Assembly (NCBI GenBank): GCA_004557565.1
Contig: SFGS01000026.1
Location: 1 to 31,421, forward strand
Reading direction: 5' to 3'
Length of the DNA: 31,421 nt
From: Bacteroidales bacterium
Lineage (GTDB): Bacteria > Bacteroidota > Bacteroidia > Bacteroidales > Muribaculaceae
Position 1 is the first letter of the stretch, and each line of letters begins with the position of its first letter. Positions 1 through 7,164 of the stretch are shown here, piece after piece. The notes beneath the pieces are model-generated. The model was given only the letters and a program-made list of their open reading frames with translations. It searched no databases and was not told the origin of the DNA. A program made the position numbers and the translations under genes.

Positions 1-34
1 CATAACCTTCGCTGCATACCTGCCTACGCACATC

Positions 35-54
35 AAATCCCTACGGGATTTTTT
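35..54 (+). terminator. Probable intrinsic terminator of an upstream plus-strand gene
   Basis: The arms AAATCCC (35-41) and GGGATTT (45-51) enclose a TAC loop and run into a T tract on the plus strand. It would end transcription entering from the left of the window. The opposite strand has no T run after the stem, so it is not an obvious terminator for the acetyltransferase gene at 129-725. Confidence 0.55.
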
Positions 55-128
55 CAATCATTACTAAATTATCACAGGGACAACTTGTATATCATTTCCT
101 ATTTTTTTATCACCTCAAATCAAATAGT

Positions 129-725
129 TTAGAACTCTATTCGCTCTGGCGCAATCCTGTCGGCTTCGGTTATTTCACGCAGCACTTTACATGGCACACC
201 TGCTGCAATCACACCTTTTGGAATGTCGGAAGTGACCACGCTTCCCGCGCCTATCACACTTCCCTCGCCTATCGTCACACCGCCACAAACTGTGGAGTTT
301 GCGCCAATCCAAACACCATCTTCAATAGTGATTGGCTCCGACGTTTCGAGCGCGCTTGAGCAGCGTTGCTCGGAGTGAATGGGGTGACCTGCGCAAGCAA
401 GCACCACACCTGGTCCGATCAGCACACTCCTGCCTATATGAATGGGCGACGTGTCGAGAAACACACAATTATAATTCACCAGCGCAAACCCCTTGAAATG
501 AATGTTGAATCCAAAATCGCACCTGAAACTGGGCATCAGATACACCGACGAATAATAAGTGCCAAACAGGCGCATCAATATGTCGCGTTGCGCCTTAGGG
601 TCGTCGGGGTCGGAATTATTGAATTTCCAACACAAGCGGCGCGCTTTGGCTTGAGCCTCACGGGGAATGTGCATCGCATTTCCTACAAATCCTTTATCTT
701 CTTTTATTCGTGATAATATATCCAT
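129..725 (-). CDS. Sugar O-acetyltransferase (maltose/NodL/LacA-type, left-handed beta-helix)
   Basis: A 198-residue protein that should transfer an acetyl group from acetyl-CoA to a sugar hydroxyl in the cytoplasm. Residues about 5-55 form the helical N-terminal domain typical of maltose acetyltransferases. From about residue 70 to 185 there are hexapeptide repeats (for example ITIEDGVWIGANSTVCGG and VTIGEGSVIGAGSVV) that fold as a left-handed beta-helix. The AGHPIH segment carries the expected catalytic histidine (about H114). The length is usual for the family. The ATG at 725 lies just downstream of a TAnnTTTG box on the minus strand. The acceptor sugar cannot be told from sequence. It is divergent from the lipoprotein genes, so it is probably a single-gene unit and not part of the polysaccharide operon. 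Confidence 0.9.
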   Translation of the reverse strand: MDILSRIKEDKGFVGNAMHIPREAQAKARRLCWKFNNSDPDDPKAQRDILMRLFGTYYSSVYLMPSFRCDFGFNIHFKGFALVNYNCVFLDTSPIHIGRSVLIGPGVVLACAGHPIHSEQRCSSALETSEPITIEDGVWIGANSTVCGGVTIGEGSVIGAGSVVTSDIPKGVIAAGVPCKVLREITEADRIAPERIEF

Positions 726-741
726 TATATCAAATTTTACG

Positions 742-749
742 CAAAATTA
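742..749 (-). promoter_or_regulatory. Putative -7 box (TAnnTTTG) for the acetyltransferase gene
   Basis: On the minus strand the sequence reads TAATTTTG, matching the Bacteroidetes -7 consensus TAnnTTTG. It sits 17 nt upstream of the ATG at 725. A TTG on the minus strand at 769-767 could serve as the -33 element, though the spacing (17 nt) is a little short. Confidence 0.45.
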
Positions 750-823
750 GCGAAAACGTGATTACGCAACACGATTTTGTGCTGAAAAAGTTTTGATTAA
801 CAGTTATTCTTTGTATATTTGCC

Positions 824-831
824 CAGAGAAA
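824..831 (+). promoter_or_regulatory. Putative -7 box (TAnnTTTG) for the first lipoprotein gene
   Basis: TATATTTG matches the Bacteroidetes -7 consensus. It lies about 90 nt upstream of the ATG at 922 and leaves a leader containing the short inverted repeat TGCGCTC/GAGCGCA. Any start codon near 793 would be upstream of the predicted transcript start, which supports the start at 922. No good -33 element is seen at the usual spacing. Confidence 0.45.
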
Positions 832-921
832 ACCAATGCGAACATACTTAATGTGCGCTCTCGCATTTTTTACAACCCCCTTCCTTTGAGCGCAAGAAGG
901 AAAGTAAAACCTCAAAACAAC

Positions 922-1239
922 ATGAAGAAAATCTTATTAACACTTGCCACTGTGTTTGTTCTGACCGCATGCGGTGGAGGCGCACCATCTCCAACCGGCG
1001 ACGCTGAAAAAGACGCGAAAGCCGTATTCGAATACATGACGTCGGAAGTAGAAAACTGCAAGACTCTTGAAGAATTTAATGATATCGAAAAGAAAATCGA
1101 ACCAATTCAAAAAGAATTCGAGGACTACGAAAAAGACCACCCAGAATACAAGGAGCAATTCCAAAAGGCTTCTCAAAATGAAGCGCTTAAATTCATAGGT
1201 GCTGCAATGAAAAAAGAACAAGAACTGAAGAAAAAATAG
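922..1239 (+). CDS. Small lipoprotein, paralogue of the next gene
   Basis: A 105-residue protein that starts MKKILLTLATVFVLTACGGG. It has a lysine pair, a hydrophobic stretch and the lipobox LTAC, so cleavage before the cysteine at about residue 17 and lipid attachment are expected. The mature part is acidic/lysine-rich and helical, with a segment ENCKTLEEFNDIEKK that resembles KACKTAEEFGAIEED in the downstream protein, so the two are paralogues. I chose the ATG at 922 because it begins a canonical signal peptide; the frame extends upstream but that part would precede the promoter. No enzyme motif is visible and the function is unknown. It probably sits on the periplasmic face of a membrane or at the cell surface. 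Confidence 0.8.
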   Translation: MKKILLTLATVFVLTACGGGAPSPTGDAEKDAKAVFEYMTSEVENCKTLEEFNDIEKKIEPIQKEFEDYEKDHPEYKEQFQKASQNEALKFIGAAMKKEQELKKK

Positions 1240-1394
1240 GAAAACAATAATAATTAATCGTTTGTGCGAATCTTTTGATTTTTAAGCGGATACGCAATAT
1301 TCGCCTTATAGCCCACGCACAAATCACTTCTAAAAACAACTCCCCCTCTAAATATGGGCTATGCAGAGGAAAAACAAACAAAAAACCTAACAAC

Positions 1395-1799
1395 ATGAAG
1401 AAAGTATTATTTATGTTTGTGGCTGTATTGGCCCTCGTAAGCTGCCAAAAGGGCGCTGAAAAATCAAGTGAAGCAACTGCCGATAGCACAAAGACTGAGG
1501 CTGTAGAAGAAAAGACTGCTGATGCCACCGAACTCGTGGCTCCTGAAAAGACTGGCGACATCGCTGAAGACTTAATCGCACAAGCTAAATTCGTTTTGGC
1601 GAAGATTAAAGCTTGCAAGACTGCGGAAGAATTTGGTGCTATTGAAGAAGATCAATGCATGAAGGATTTCGAAGCGCTGATGAGCAAAGCAGAACAAGAA
1701 GCCACTCCTGAACAAAAAGAAAAAATTGCTGAATTCTTCAAAGATCCAGCTAACAACTTCGAAGAAGCAATGTCTGCAAAACTTAAAGAAATTATGTAA
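1395..1799 (+). CDS. Small lipoprotein, paralogue of the preceding gene
   Basis: A 134-residue protein beginning MKKVLFMFVAVLALVSCQKG, with the lipobox LVSC; lipidation at about C17 is expected. A Ser/Thr/Glu-rich linker follows (residues about 20-55), then a helical acidic domain with the KACKTAEEFGAIEED segment shared with the protein encoded at 922-1239. A strong hairpin terminator follows the gene. The start at 1395 is preferred over the upstream in-frame ATG (1275) because the signal peptide starts there. The 155-nt gap from the first gene contains the inverted repeat ATAGCCCA (1308-1315)/TGGGCTAT (1355-1362), which may be a leader structure. Function unknown. Confidence 0.8.
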   Translation: MKKVLFMFVAVLALVSCQKGAEKSSEATADSTKTEAVEEKTADATELVAPEKTGDIAEDLIAQAKFVLAKIKACKTAEEFGAIEEDQCMKDFEALMSKAEQEATPEQKEKIAEFFKDPANNFEEAMSAKLKEIM

Positions 1800-1832
1800 C
1801 CTCCAAATGCCACAACGGCATTGAATCAATAC

Positions 1833-1866
1833 AAGGCTATGCTACAAATCGGCATAGCCTTTTTTT
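1833..1866 (+). terminator. Strong intrinsic terminator after the lipoprotein genes
   Basis: A 10-bp perfect stem AAGGCTATGC/GCATAGCCTT (1833-1842 and 1852-1861) is followed by a run of T to 1866. It clearly closes the lipoprotein unit and separates it from the repeat region. Confidence 0.85.
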
Positions 1867-1908
1867 CGCACCCAAGATCAGTAAAAAACGGCTAAATGGA
1901 AATCACGG

Positions 1909-2160
1909 TTCAGTGGGAAATTTCTGGGGATAAATTATGCTTTGTTGCCGAATCGTGAATGGAATCAAAAACAAAAACATAAAAAACAGCCTTGAGGCAA
2001 AGTGGAATGCTTCGCATTTGGCGGTGCGACTGTGCGTCTTGCGTCATTGGAAACGAGTTTCCATGCCGCCAACCACACAATCCCTCCGCCACCCTCTTAC
2101 GAGGGCCTTCCACTTTGCCTCAAGGATAAAAACCGCTCGCCGTTTCACGGCGAAAAAACA
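1909..2160 (-). repeat. Dispersed structured element, copy 1 (sense on minus strand)
   Basis: Positions 1909-2126 align without gaps to 31204-31421, with about 18 differences in 218 nt by hand count. Read on the minus strand it has: a small hairpin TCGCCG/CGGCGA (2136-2155), a perfect 18-bp basal stem (2108-2125 with 1990-2007), an inner hairpin CCCTC-GTAA-GAGGG with a GNRA-type loop, a long central arm ending in GGAAAC/GTTTCC, a hairpin AATGC-GAA-GCATT, and after the stem closes a T-rich tract TGTTTTTTATGTTTTTG. It ends with the minus-strand sequence CACTGAA. A 67-codon reading frame on the minus strand (2113-1910) is open in copies 1 and 2 but differs mostly at amino-acid-changing sites, so I treat it as a by-product. 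Confidence 0.85.
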
Positions 2161-2220
2161 CTGATGATATAATGATTTCTTGGAAGGAGGTCGTGTCAAA
2201 TCTCCCAAACGATTTTACAT

Positions 2221-2313
2221 GGTAGGGACGCGATACTTCGCGTCCGCAACAAATGATTGATATTCAATATAATACTATAATTATAGGCGGACGTGAAGTA
2301 TCACGTCCCTACC
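2221..2313. repeat. REP-like inverted pair of hairpins
   Basis: Two 27-nt units, 2221-2247 and 2287-2313, are inverted copies of each other with two mismatches. Each unit is itself a perfect hairpin: GGACGCGA-TACT-TCGCGTCC on the left and GGACGTGA-AGTA-TCACGTCC on the right. The two mismatches between units are compensatory within each hairpin (C-G versus T-A). A 39-nt AT-rich spacer separates them. This is the layout of a BIME/REP doublet. No transposase is nearby. Confidence 0.75.
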
Positions 2314-2321
2314 GGGTTTGG

Positions 2322-2530
2322 TTTTTCGCCGAAGGCGAGCGGTTTTTGCCCTTTTGGCGATGTCATCGGCCACGTAAGAGGACGGCGTTAGGGTTGTGGT
2401 GTGGCTGATTCAAGTCTCTGCTTGAAATCAGACATGCCGCAGCACTAACGACAGGTGCGAAGCACTGACATCGGCAAAAGGATGTTTTTTATGTTTTTGT
2501 TTCCGTGCCCTCCTGTATTTATCCACTGAA
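2322..2530 (+). repeat. Dispersed structured element, divergent copy 3 (sense on plus strand)
   Basis: It has the same order of parts as copy 1 but on the plus strand: hairpin TCGCC-GAA-GGCGA (2326-2338), basal stem of 15/16 pairs (2350-2365 with 2466-2481), a GTAAGAGG loop motif (2374-2381), a central arm with CGTTAG/CTAACG and a terminal CTGATTCAAG/CTTGAAATCAG hairpin, hairpin GTGC-GAA-GCAC (2455-2465), then GTTTTTTATGTTTTTG (2484-2499) and the end sequence CCACTGAA. The primary sequence of the stems differs widely from copies 1 and 2 while the pairing is kept. It lies about 200 nt upstream of manC. Confidence 0.7.
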
Positions 2531-2634
2531 CTAAAACGCGCACCCCACCCTCATTTCTCTCATAAAAGTGAAAAAGATTGCTGCACATGGGCTATTTAGC
2601 TTGCTTAAAACTTCAAAAATTGGCAGAAAAGTTG

Positions 2635-2642
2635 TAAATTTG
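2635..2642 (+). promoter_or_regulatory. Putative -7 box (TAnnTTTG) for manC
   Basis: TAAATTTG matches TAnnTTTG, 88 nt upstream of the manC ATG. There is no convincing -33 TTTG at 19-21 nt upstream, so this is a motif match only. The leader that follows contains the GTGCGCACG/CGTGTATGCGTGCACGCG alternating purine-pyrimidine stretch (2651-2677). Confidence 0.4.
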
Positions 2643-2730
2643 CATAATATTGTGCGCACGTGTATGCGTGCACGCGTAAAAGGTTTACATCGGGCAAAAA
2701 AATGCCTGGCAAATATATTATAACATAAAC

Positions 2731-4083
2731 ATGAAAATTATCTTATTATCAGGTGGTTCGGGCCAGCGCTTATGGCCTTTGTCAAACGGAGCACAGGCAA
2801 AACAGTTTCTTCGCTTGCTGAAATCACCCGACGGCGAAAAAGAATCGATGGTGCAACGAGTGGTTCGCCAAATCAAAGAAGCAGGACTGCTTGAAAGCAT
2901 CACAGTGGCAACGAGTGCCGCACAAGCCGATATGATTTCCAACCAACTTAGCGAATATGGAGTCGACATCGTGACCGAGCCAGCCCGCCGCGACACTTTC
3001 CCTGCCATAGCACTTGCAGCAGCATATCTCCAAAAAGAAAAGCATTGCCCTGCCGATGAAACGGTGGTGGTGATGCCATGCGACCCTTACACCGAAAGCG
3101 GATATTTCCAAACTATCGCAAAAATGGTGAAGGCAGTGGAGGCTAAAGCTGCCGACCTCGTGCTGATGGGCATCACCCCCACGAATCCTTCCTCCAAATT
3201 TGGCTACATCGTGCCACAGGCTGCCGATGCAGAAAAAGACATTCGCCAAGTGCACAGATTCGTGGAGAAGCCAAAGCACGAGCTTGCAGAGCAGTTGCTC
3301 ACCGAAGGCGCACTGTGGAACGGTGGCGTGTTTGCGTTCCGTCTTGGCTACATCACTTCGATTCTCAATAAATACGTGAGCGCGCCATCGTTTGCTGAAG
3401 TTCGCTCACGCTATCAAGAGTTCCCAAAAATCAGCTTCGACTACGAAGTGGCAGAGCGTGCCGAATCGGTGGCAGTGATTCCATTCACTGGCCAATGGAA
3501 AGACCTCGGCACATGGAATGCCCTCACCGAAGAGTTGCCCAATCAGACCATTGGCAAAGTGGTGCTCGACCCTGAGGCAAAAAACACCCATGTGGTGAAC
3601 GAGCTCAGCATGCCGCTGATTTGCCTCGGCACCGACAATTTGGTGGTGGCAGCAAGCAGCGACGGCATTCTGGTGGCTGACAAAGCCCACTCCGAAGAGC
3701 TCAAAACCCACCTTGCGAAGCTCGGTCCCGACGCTCGCCCAATGTACGAGGAGCGCCGCTGGGGCGAATACAAGGTGATTGACCACATCGAGTTTCCCGA
3801 CGGTCAGAAAGTGCTCACCAAGCAGCTTTGCATCAAGGCAGGCAAAAACATCAGCTATCAGGTGCACCACCAACGCGAAGAGGTGTGGACCATCATCAAC
3901 GGCACAGGCCGCGTGGTGCTGAGTGGCGAAGAGCGCATAGTGAAGCCCGGCGACGTGGTGCATGTGCGCCGTGAGCAGTTCCACGCCATTCGCGCCATCA
4001 CCGACCTCTACATCATTGAAGTTCAATCGGGCGATCGTCTCACCGAAGACGACATCACCCGCTATCCTTACAACTGGGAATAA
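2731..4083 (+). CDS. manC: Mannose-1-phosphate guanylyltransferase / type II mannose-6-phosphate isomerase
   Basis: A 450-residue protein that makes GDP-mannose from mannose-1-phosphate and GTP. The nucleotidyltransferase signature LSGGSGQRLWPLS is at residues 6-18, followed by the sugar-nucleotide motifs VMPCDPY, FGYI and FVEKP. The C-terminal third (from about residue 345) is a cupin of the type II phosphomannose isomerase kind, with YQVHHQREEVWTIINGTG and KPGDVVHVRREQFHAI. The length is near the 460-480 residues usual for the fused form. The ATG at 2731 starts the beta strand MKIILLSGG directly, so the start is secure. It is the first gene of the polysaccharide locus and supplies GDP-mannose for mannosyl, fucosyl or rhamnosyl transfer; the enzymes for the latter sugars are not in the window. 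Whether the isomerase half is active cannot be judged. Confidence 0.93.
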   Translation: MKIILLSGGSGQRLWPLSNGAQAKQFLRLLKSPDGEKESMVQRVVRQIKEAGLLESITVATSAAQADMISNQLSEYGVDIVTEPARRDTFPAIALAAAYLQKEKHCPADETVVVMPCDPYTESGYFQTIAKMVKAVEAKAADLVLMGITPTNPSSKFGYIVPQAADAEKDIRQVHRFVEKPKHELAEQLLTEGALWNGGVFAFRLGYITSILNKYVSAPSFAEVRSRYQEFPKISFDYEVAERAESVAVIPFTGQWKDLGTWNALTEELPNQTIGKVVLDPEAKNTHVVNELSMPLICLGTDNLVVAASSDGILVADKAHSEELKTHLAKLGPDARPMYEERRWGEYKVIDHIEFPDGQKVLTKQLCIKAGKNISYQVHHQREEVWTIINGTGRVVLSGEERIVKPGDVVHVRREQFHAIRAITDLYIIEVQSGDRLTEDDITRYPYNWE

Positions 4084-4103
4084 ATAGCAGAATTAACGCA
4101 TCG

Positions 4104-4123
4104 GGGGCGTGAAACATCGCCCC
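4104..4123. repeat. Short GC-rich hairpin after manC
   Basis: GGGGCG (4104-4109) and CGCCCC (4118-4123) pair around TGAAACAT. There is no T tract, so it is not a standard terminator. Its core GGCGTGAAACATCGCC resembles the hairpin unit at 2289-2308 (GGACGTGAAGTATCACGTCC), so it may be a decayed relative of the REP-like repeat. Confidence 0.4.
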
Positions 4124-4133
4124 ACGACGCTAA

Positions 4134-4339
4134 CATATCACTAACAATCAACCCCTTCCGTACCCGATTTGCGAAGTCGGCAAGGAAAACCAAGTTCCCC
4201 CCGATGACTCACCCAACAGGCTGTGTGCAGAGCTGTACAGAGCCGGGATGCTGAAAGAGAAAATGCAGCGCGAGTCATTTTGACCGCAGGCAATGCGCCT
4301 GGGTTTGGGGACCTTATACACATTCGCAATCATTTTTTT
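4134..4339 (+). promoter_or_regulatory. Leader region ahead of the UpxY-like gene
   Basis: About 200 nt without a standard gene. It contains the inverted repeat ATGACTC (4204-4210)/GAGTCAT (4272-4278). A reading frame with no ATG at its start, 4134-4283, is open for 49 codons and translates into a plausible protein-like stretch (for example VPPDDSPNRLCAELYRAG). In other Bacteroidales capsule loci the 5' leader is where UpxY proteins act to prevent early termination, so this is the likely target region, but no terminator is evident here. No TAnnTTTG box was found. Confidence 0.4.
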
Positions 4340-4870
4340 ATGGAATCAACAGCCCAATCGCTCCAGTGGTACGCGTTCCGAATGTCGGTACGCACACCCC
4401 ACGAAGCGCAAGCTATTGCCCGACGCGAAGGCTTTGAAACCTACTACGCATTGCGCAAGCAACTCAAAGACGCATCTTACGACACGCCCACCGATGAAGC
4501 ATTTCAAGACAAACCAGTGCTTCCATCGGTGATTTTCGTGAAATGCACAGAGGCATTTGCGCTGAAAATGCAAGACAGCAAAAAAATGTGGCCATACCGA
4601 ATGCCCGGCGAAAAGTCGCTCTGCCCCATCACGCAGCGCGACATCGACGTGTTCAGAACCGCCGTGGAATCGGGGTGCCGCAACTTGGAAGTGATTGACG
4701 AAAACTTGGCAATGGGCGACAAAGTGCGAGTGCTCGACGGCATATTCAAAGACCAGGAAGGCTACATCGTAAAAATCAGAGGCGACAAACGCTTCGTCAT
4801 CTCCATTCCCGGCGTAGTGGCAATAGCCACCATCTACATCCCCAAGCACCTCCTCGCCCCCATCCCCTAA
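4340..4870 (+). CDS. UpxY-family transcription antiterminator (NusG/RfaH-like)
   Basis: A 176-residue protein. The N-terminal NGN domain begins at WYAFRMSVRTPHEAQAIARREGFETYY and includes the typical VLPSVIFVKC strand. The C-terminal KOW-type domain is around MGDKVRVLDGIFKDQEGYIVKIRGDKRFVISIPG (residues about 130-165). UpxY proteins of Bacteroides bind RNA polymerase in the leader of their own capsule operon and stop premature termination. The ATG at 4340 is preferred to the upstream in-frame ATG at 4223 because residues before it lie in the leader and are not conserved-looking; the NGN domain starts about 10 residues after it, as in homologues. It is placed as in Bacteroides, near the head of the locus, but the usual UpxZ partner is not seen after it. 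Confidence 0.85.
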   Translation: MESTAQSLQWYAFRMSVRTPHEAQAIARREGFETYYALRKQLKDASYDTPTDEAFQDKPVLPSVIFVKCTEAFALKMQDSKKMWPYRMPGEKSLCPITQRDIDVFRTAVESGCRNLEVIDENLAMGDKVRVLDGIFKDQEGYIVKIRGDKRFVISIPGVVAIATIYIPKHLLAPIP

Positions 4871-4898
4871 AGTCCCCCCTGGCTTTAAACAACAAATC

Positions 4899-5105
4899 AT
4901 GGAACTTGAAATAATTGACAAAAATATAAACGAAATTCTCGATGGCAGAAAAAACCTTCCTAAGTTTAATCAGCCAGAGCATGCAGGAGTCTGCTCGGCT
5001 GGTCCGCTCCTCATTGGGGCGCTCATCGTATGTGATAAAGCGAGAGAAAGCATTAGCACAAGTAGCGATGCTCCAAATGGCGAAGCAAAAACACCAAGCA
5101 ATTAG
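4899..5105 (+). CDS. N-terminal fragment of a split polyvalent-kinase-like protein
   Basis: A 68-residue frame from ATG 4899 to TAG 5103. It contains a segment LPKFNQPEHAGVCSAGPLLI and then a low-complexity Ser/Asn end. The stop is in the same frame as the kinase-like sequence that follows, and reading through it gives a continuous protein of 241 codons. From memory, proteins of this Bacteroidales family carry just such an N-terminal region ahead of the kinase-like domain, so I take this as the first part of a gene broken by a nonsense codon. A separate short protein is the alternative. Confidence 0.55.
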   Translation: MELEIIDKNINEILDGRKNLPKFNQPEHAGVCSAGPLLIGALIVCDKARESISTSSDAPNGEAKTPSN

Positions 5106-5624
5106 GAAATAGACGAATCCCAAGAGAAATGGCTTACAGAATGGGCCAAAGCAAAAGGTGTGTGGATTCCCGAAGCAGAAGATTGGCTCACAAAAAATTA
5201 TGGAGCAAAAATAGCAGAAGGAGCAGAAGCAAGAGTATATGCTAAAACTGGCGATACACATGTAGTGAAACTACGCACTTCAATCTATGCCACATTAAAC
5301 AGAGCATTGGAAGCCATTGCGCTACACAACTATCTTTTCCCTGAAACAATAATGAGAGTGATCGGGTTCACACGAGACAGTGATGGGCTGTTCCGAATCA
5401 TACTCACGCAACCATACATCGAGTGTAACCGACTTGCTACAAAAGCGGAAATCGACACAATGGTAAAAGAAAAAGGATTCTACGACAATGGCGATTCTTC
5501 AGGGGTAAACTACAATTCTTCACGACTGCAACTTGAAGACATACATCCGGCAAATGTTTTCGTAGAAGAACAATCGCTACTACCAGTATGCATTGATTGC
5601 ATCGTGAAATTCAAAAGAAAATAG
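5106..5624 (+). pseudogene. C-terminal kinase-like (polyvalent protein kinase) fragment after in-frame TAG
   Basis: The frame continues from TAG 5103 without an ATG. Residues ESQEKWLTEWAKAKGVWIPE directly after the stop already look like the family's conserved helix, so a start at the GTG at 5160 would cut into the domain. Kinase-like features are a loop EGAEARVYAKTGDTHVVKLR with an ATP-binding-type lysine, LHNYLFPET, the catalytic-loop-like LEDIHPANVF and IDC near the end, where other family members as I recall them have IDCD. The match is to the putative polyvalent protein kinase domain known from mobile elements and Bacteroidales genomes. Position between upxY and the flippase is odd for a kinase. 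Either a pseudogene, a short GTG-start protein, or a product of stop-codon readthrough. Confidence 0.6.
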
Positions 5625-5635
5625 CCCCACACACA

Positions 5636-7162
5636 ATGCAAGACACCACATCCAATAACAAACGCATAGCCAAAAACACCATCATGCTCTACATTCGCAT
5701 GTTTATCAGCATGGTAGTGGGACTATACACATCGCGCGTAGTGCTCGCCACCCTCGGCGTAGAAGACTACGGCATTTATGGCGTGGTAGGCGGCGTGGTG
5801 GCAATGATGGGTTTCCTCAACGCATCGATGAGCGGCGCCACCAGCCGATTCCTCACCTTCGAGCTCGGCCGAGGAGACAAAGACCGGCTTGCCAAAACCT
5901 TCTCATCTGCCTTAATCGTGCATATTGCCATCGCAATAATCGTTTTCATCTTGGCAGAAACCGTGGGGTTGTGGTTCCTATGCAACAAACTCAACATACC
6001 CGAAGGTCGCATGGAGGCAGCACACTGGGTGTACCAGTTCAGCATACTTGCCACCATGCTAAGCATCACCCAAGTGCCATACAACGCCACCATCATCGCC
6101 CACGAAAAAATGGACGTATATGCCTACATGGAAATCCTCAACGTGACGCTAAAGCTGCTCATCGTGTACCTGCTCACCATCGGTGATTTCGACAAGCTCA
6201 AACTCTACGCCGTACTCACCTTTGCCGTAAGCCTCATCATCATGATGATATACCGCATCTACTGCCTACGCCACTTCAAAGAATCCCGCTTCCACTGGGT
6301 GTGGGACAAAACCTACCTCATCCCCCTCCTATCCTTCTCCGGTTGGAATCTTTACGGCAACTTTGGAGGAATAGCCGGAAATCAAGCAAACAACTTTGTA
6401 ATCAACTCATTTTTCGGCGTAGTGATGAATGCGGCTGCAAGCGTGGCGTTCACCGTTTCTGGAATTGTCACCCAATTCTCATCAAATGCAATGACAGCTT
6501 TCCGCCCGCAAATCATCAAAAAATACGCAAGTGGCGACATACAAGGAATGCAATCATTAACATTCCTTGCATTAAAGGCAATTATGATGCTCTACACGCT
6601 TATTGCTATACCAGTGTTTCTTGAATGTGACTATATCCTTAGCCTGTGGTTGGTAGAGGTGCCACAAATGGCTGCAATATTCTGCAAGATACTGCTTATC
6701 AGCATTTTCTTTGAATCAATGCGATACATCATAATCATCGACATTCACGCCTCTGGTAATGTGAAAAAAGTAAGCGCTTATTCAGGTACTTTATTTTGCA
6801 TTTCACCTATCATATCCTACTTTCTTTTCAAAATCGGACTACCCGTAGCAAGCACATTCATCACCATTGCCACAATCAATGCCACCTTGGTATTAATTAA
6901 CGTGCTGATTGCCAAATATTACATACCTCAAATTGAACAAAGCAAATATTTCACTACCATAGGACTGGTGACATTCACTTCTGCAATATCGCTATTGATT
7001 TTGCTGCCCTTGCAACAAATGTTGCCCTCGTCGTTCCTTCGACTATGCATCATGACATGTGCATCACTATTCCTACAACTGATAATCTTTGCATACGTTT
7101 GCCTCACTGCAAATCAGCGCGAGAGTACATTTGGCTTCATACGCAATAAATTACACATATAA
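5636..7162 (+). CDS. Polysaccharide flippase (Wzx-type, MATE/MOP superfamily)
   Basis: A 508-residue multi-spanning inner-membrane protein expected to flip the undecaprenyl-linked repeat unit to the periplasm. It opens with KRIAKNTIMLYIRMFISMVVGLYTSRVVL and LGVEDYGIYGVVGGVVAMM, the pattern of PST/Wzx transporters, and has about 12-14 hydrophobic segments through to the C-terminus. I chose ATG 5636 (MQDTTSNNKR); an upstream ATG at 5597 would add 13 residues and overlap the preceding frame. It ends 2 nt before the next gene. The charge and length suit the family; the specific glycan cannot be deduced. Confidence 0.88.
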   Translation: MQDTTSNNKRIAKNTIMLYIRMFISMVVGLYTSRVVLATLGVEDYGIYGVVGGVVAMMGFLNASMSGATSRFLTFELGRGDKDRLAKTFSSALIVHIAIAIIVFILAETVGLWFLCNKLNIPEGRMEAAHWVYQFSILATMLSITQVPYNATIIAHEKMDVYAYMEILNVTLKLLIVYLLTIGDFDKLKLYAVLTFAVSLIIMMIYRIYCLRHFKESRFHWVWDKTYLIPLLSFSGWNLYGNFGGIAGNQANNFVINSFFGVVMNAAASVAFTVSGIVTQFSSNAMTAFRPQIIKKYASGDIQGMQSLTFLALKAIMMLYTLIAIPVFLECDYILSLWLVEVPQMAAIFCKILLISIFFESMRYIIIIDIHASGNVKKVSAYSGTLFCISPIISYFLFKIGLPVASTFITIATINATLVLINVLIAKYYIPQIEQSKYFTTIGLVTFTSAISLLILLPLQQMLPSSFLRLCIMTCASLFLQLIIFAYVCLTANQRESTFGFIRNKLHI

Positions 7163-7164
7163 TT

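Noticed and set aside
2221..2313. A CRISPR array or a transcription-factor operator
   Set aside because: There are only two units, inverted, each a self-hairpin, with one AT-rich spacer; no direct repeats and no cas genes.
2322..2530. A known riboswitch or T-box for manC
   Set aside because: The same fold occurs on the other strand beyond the lipoproteins and after nth, unrelated to a regulated gene, and I see no recognised riboswitch core.
3406..4026. 206-codon open frame on the minus strand inside manC
   Set aside because: It is antisense to a clearly conserved gene, is rich in His/Val/Ala from codon-mirroring and matches no motif.
4223..4339. N-terminal extension of the UpxY-like protein from ATG 4223
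   Set aside because: The NGN domain begins about 10 residues after ATG 4340 and the extension is low quality and lies in the leader.
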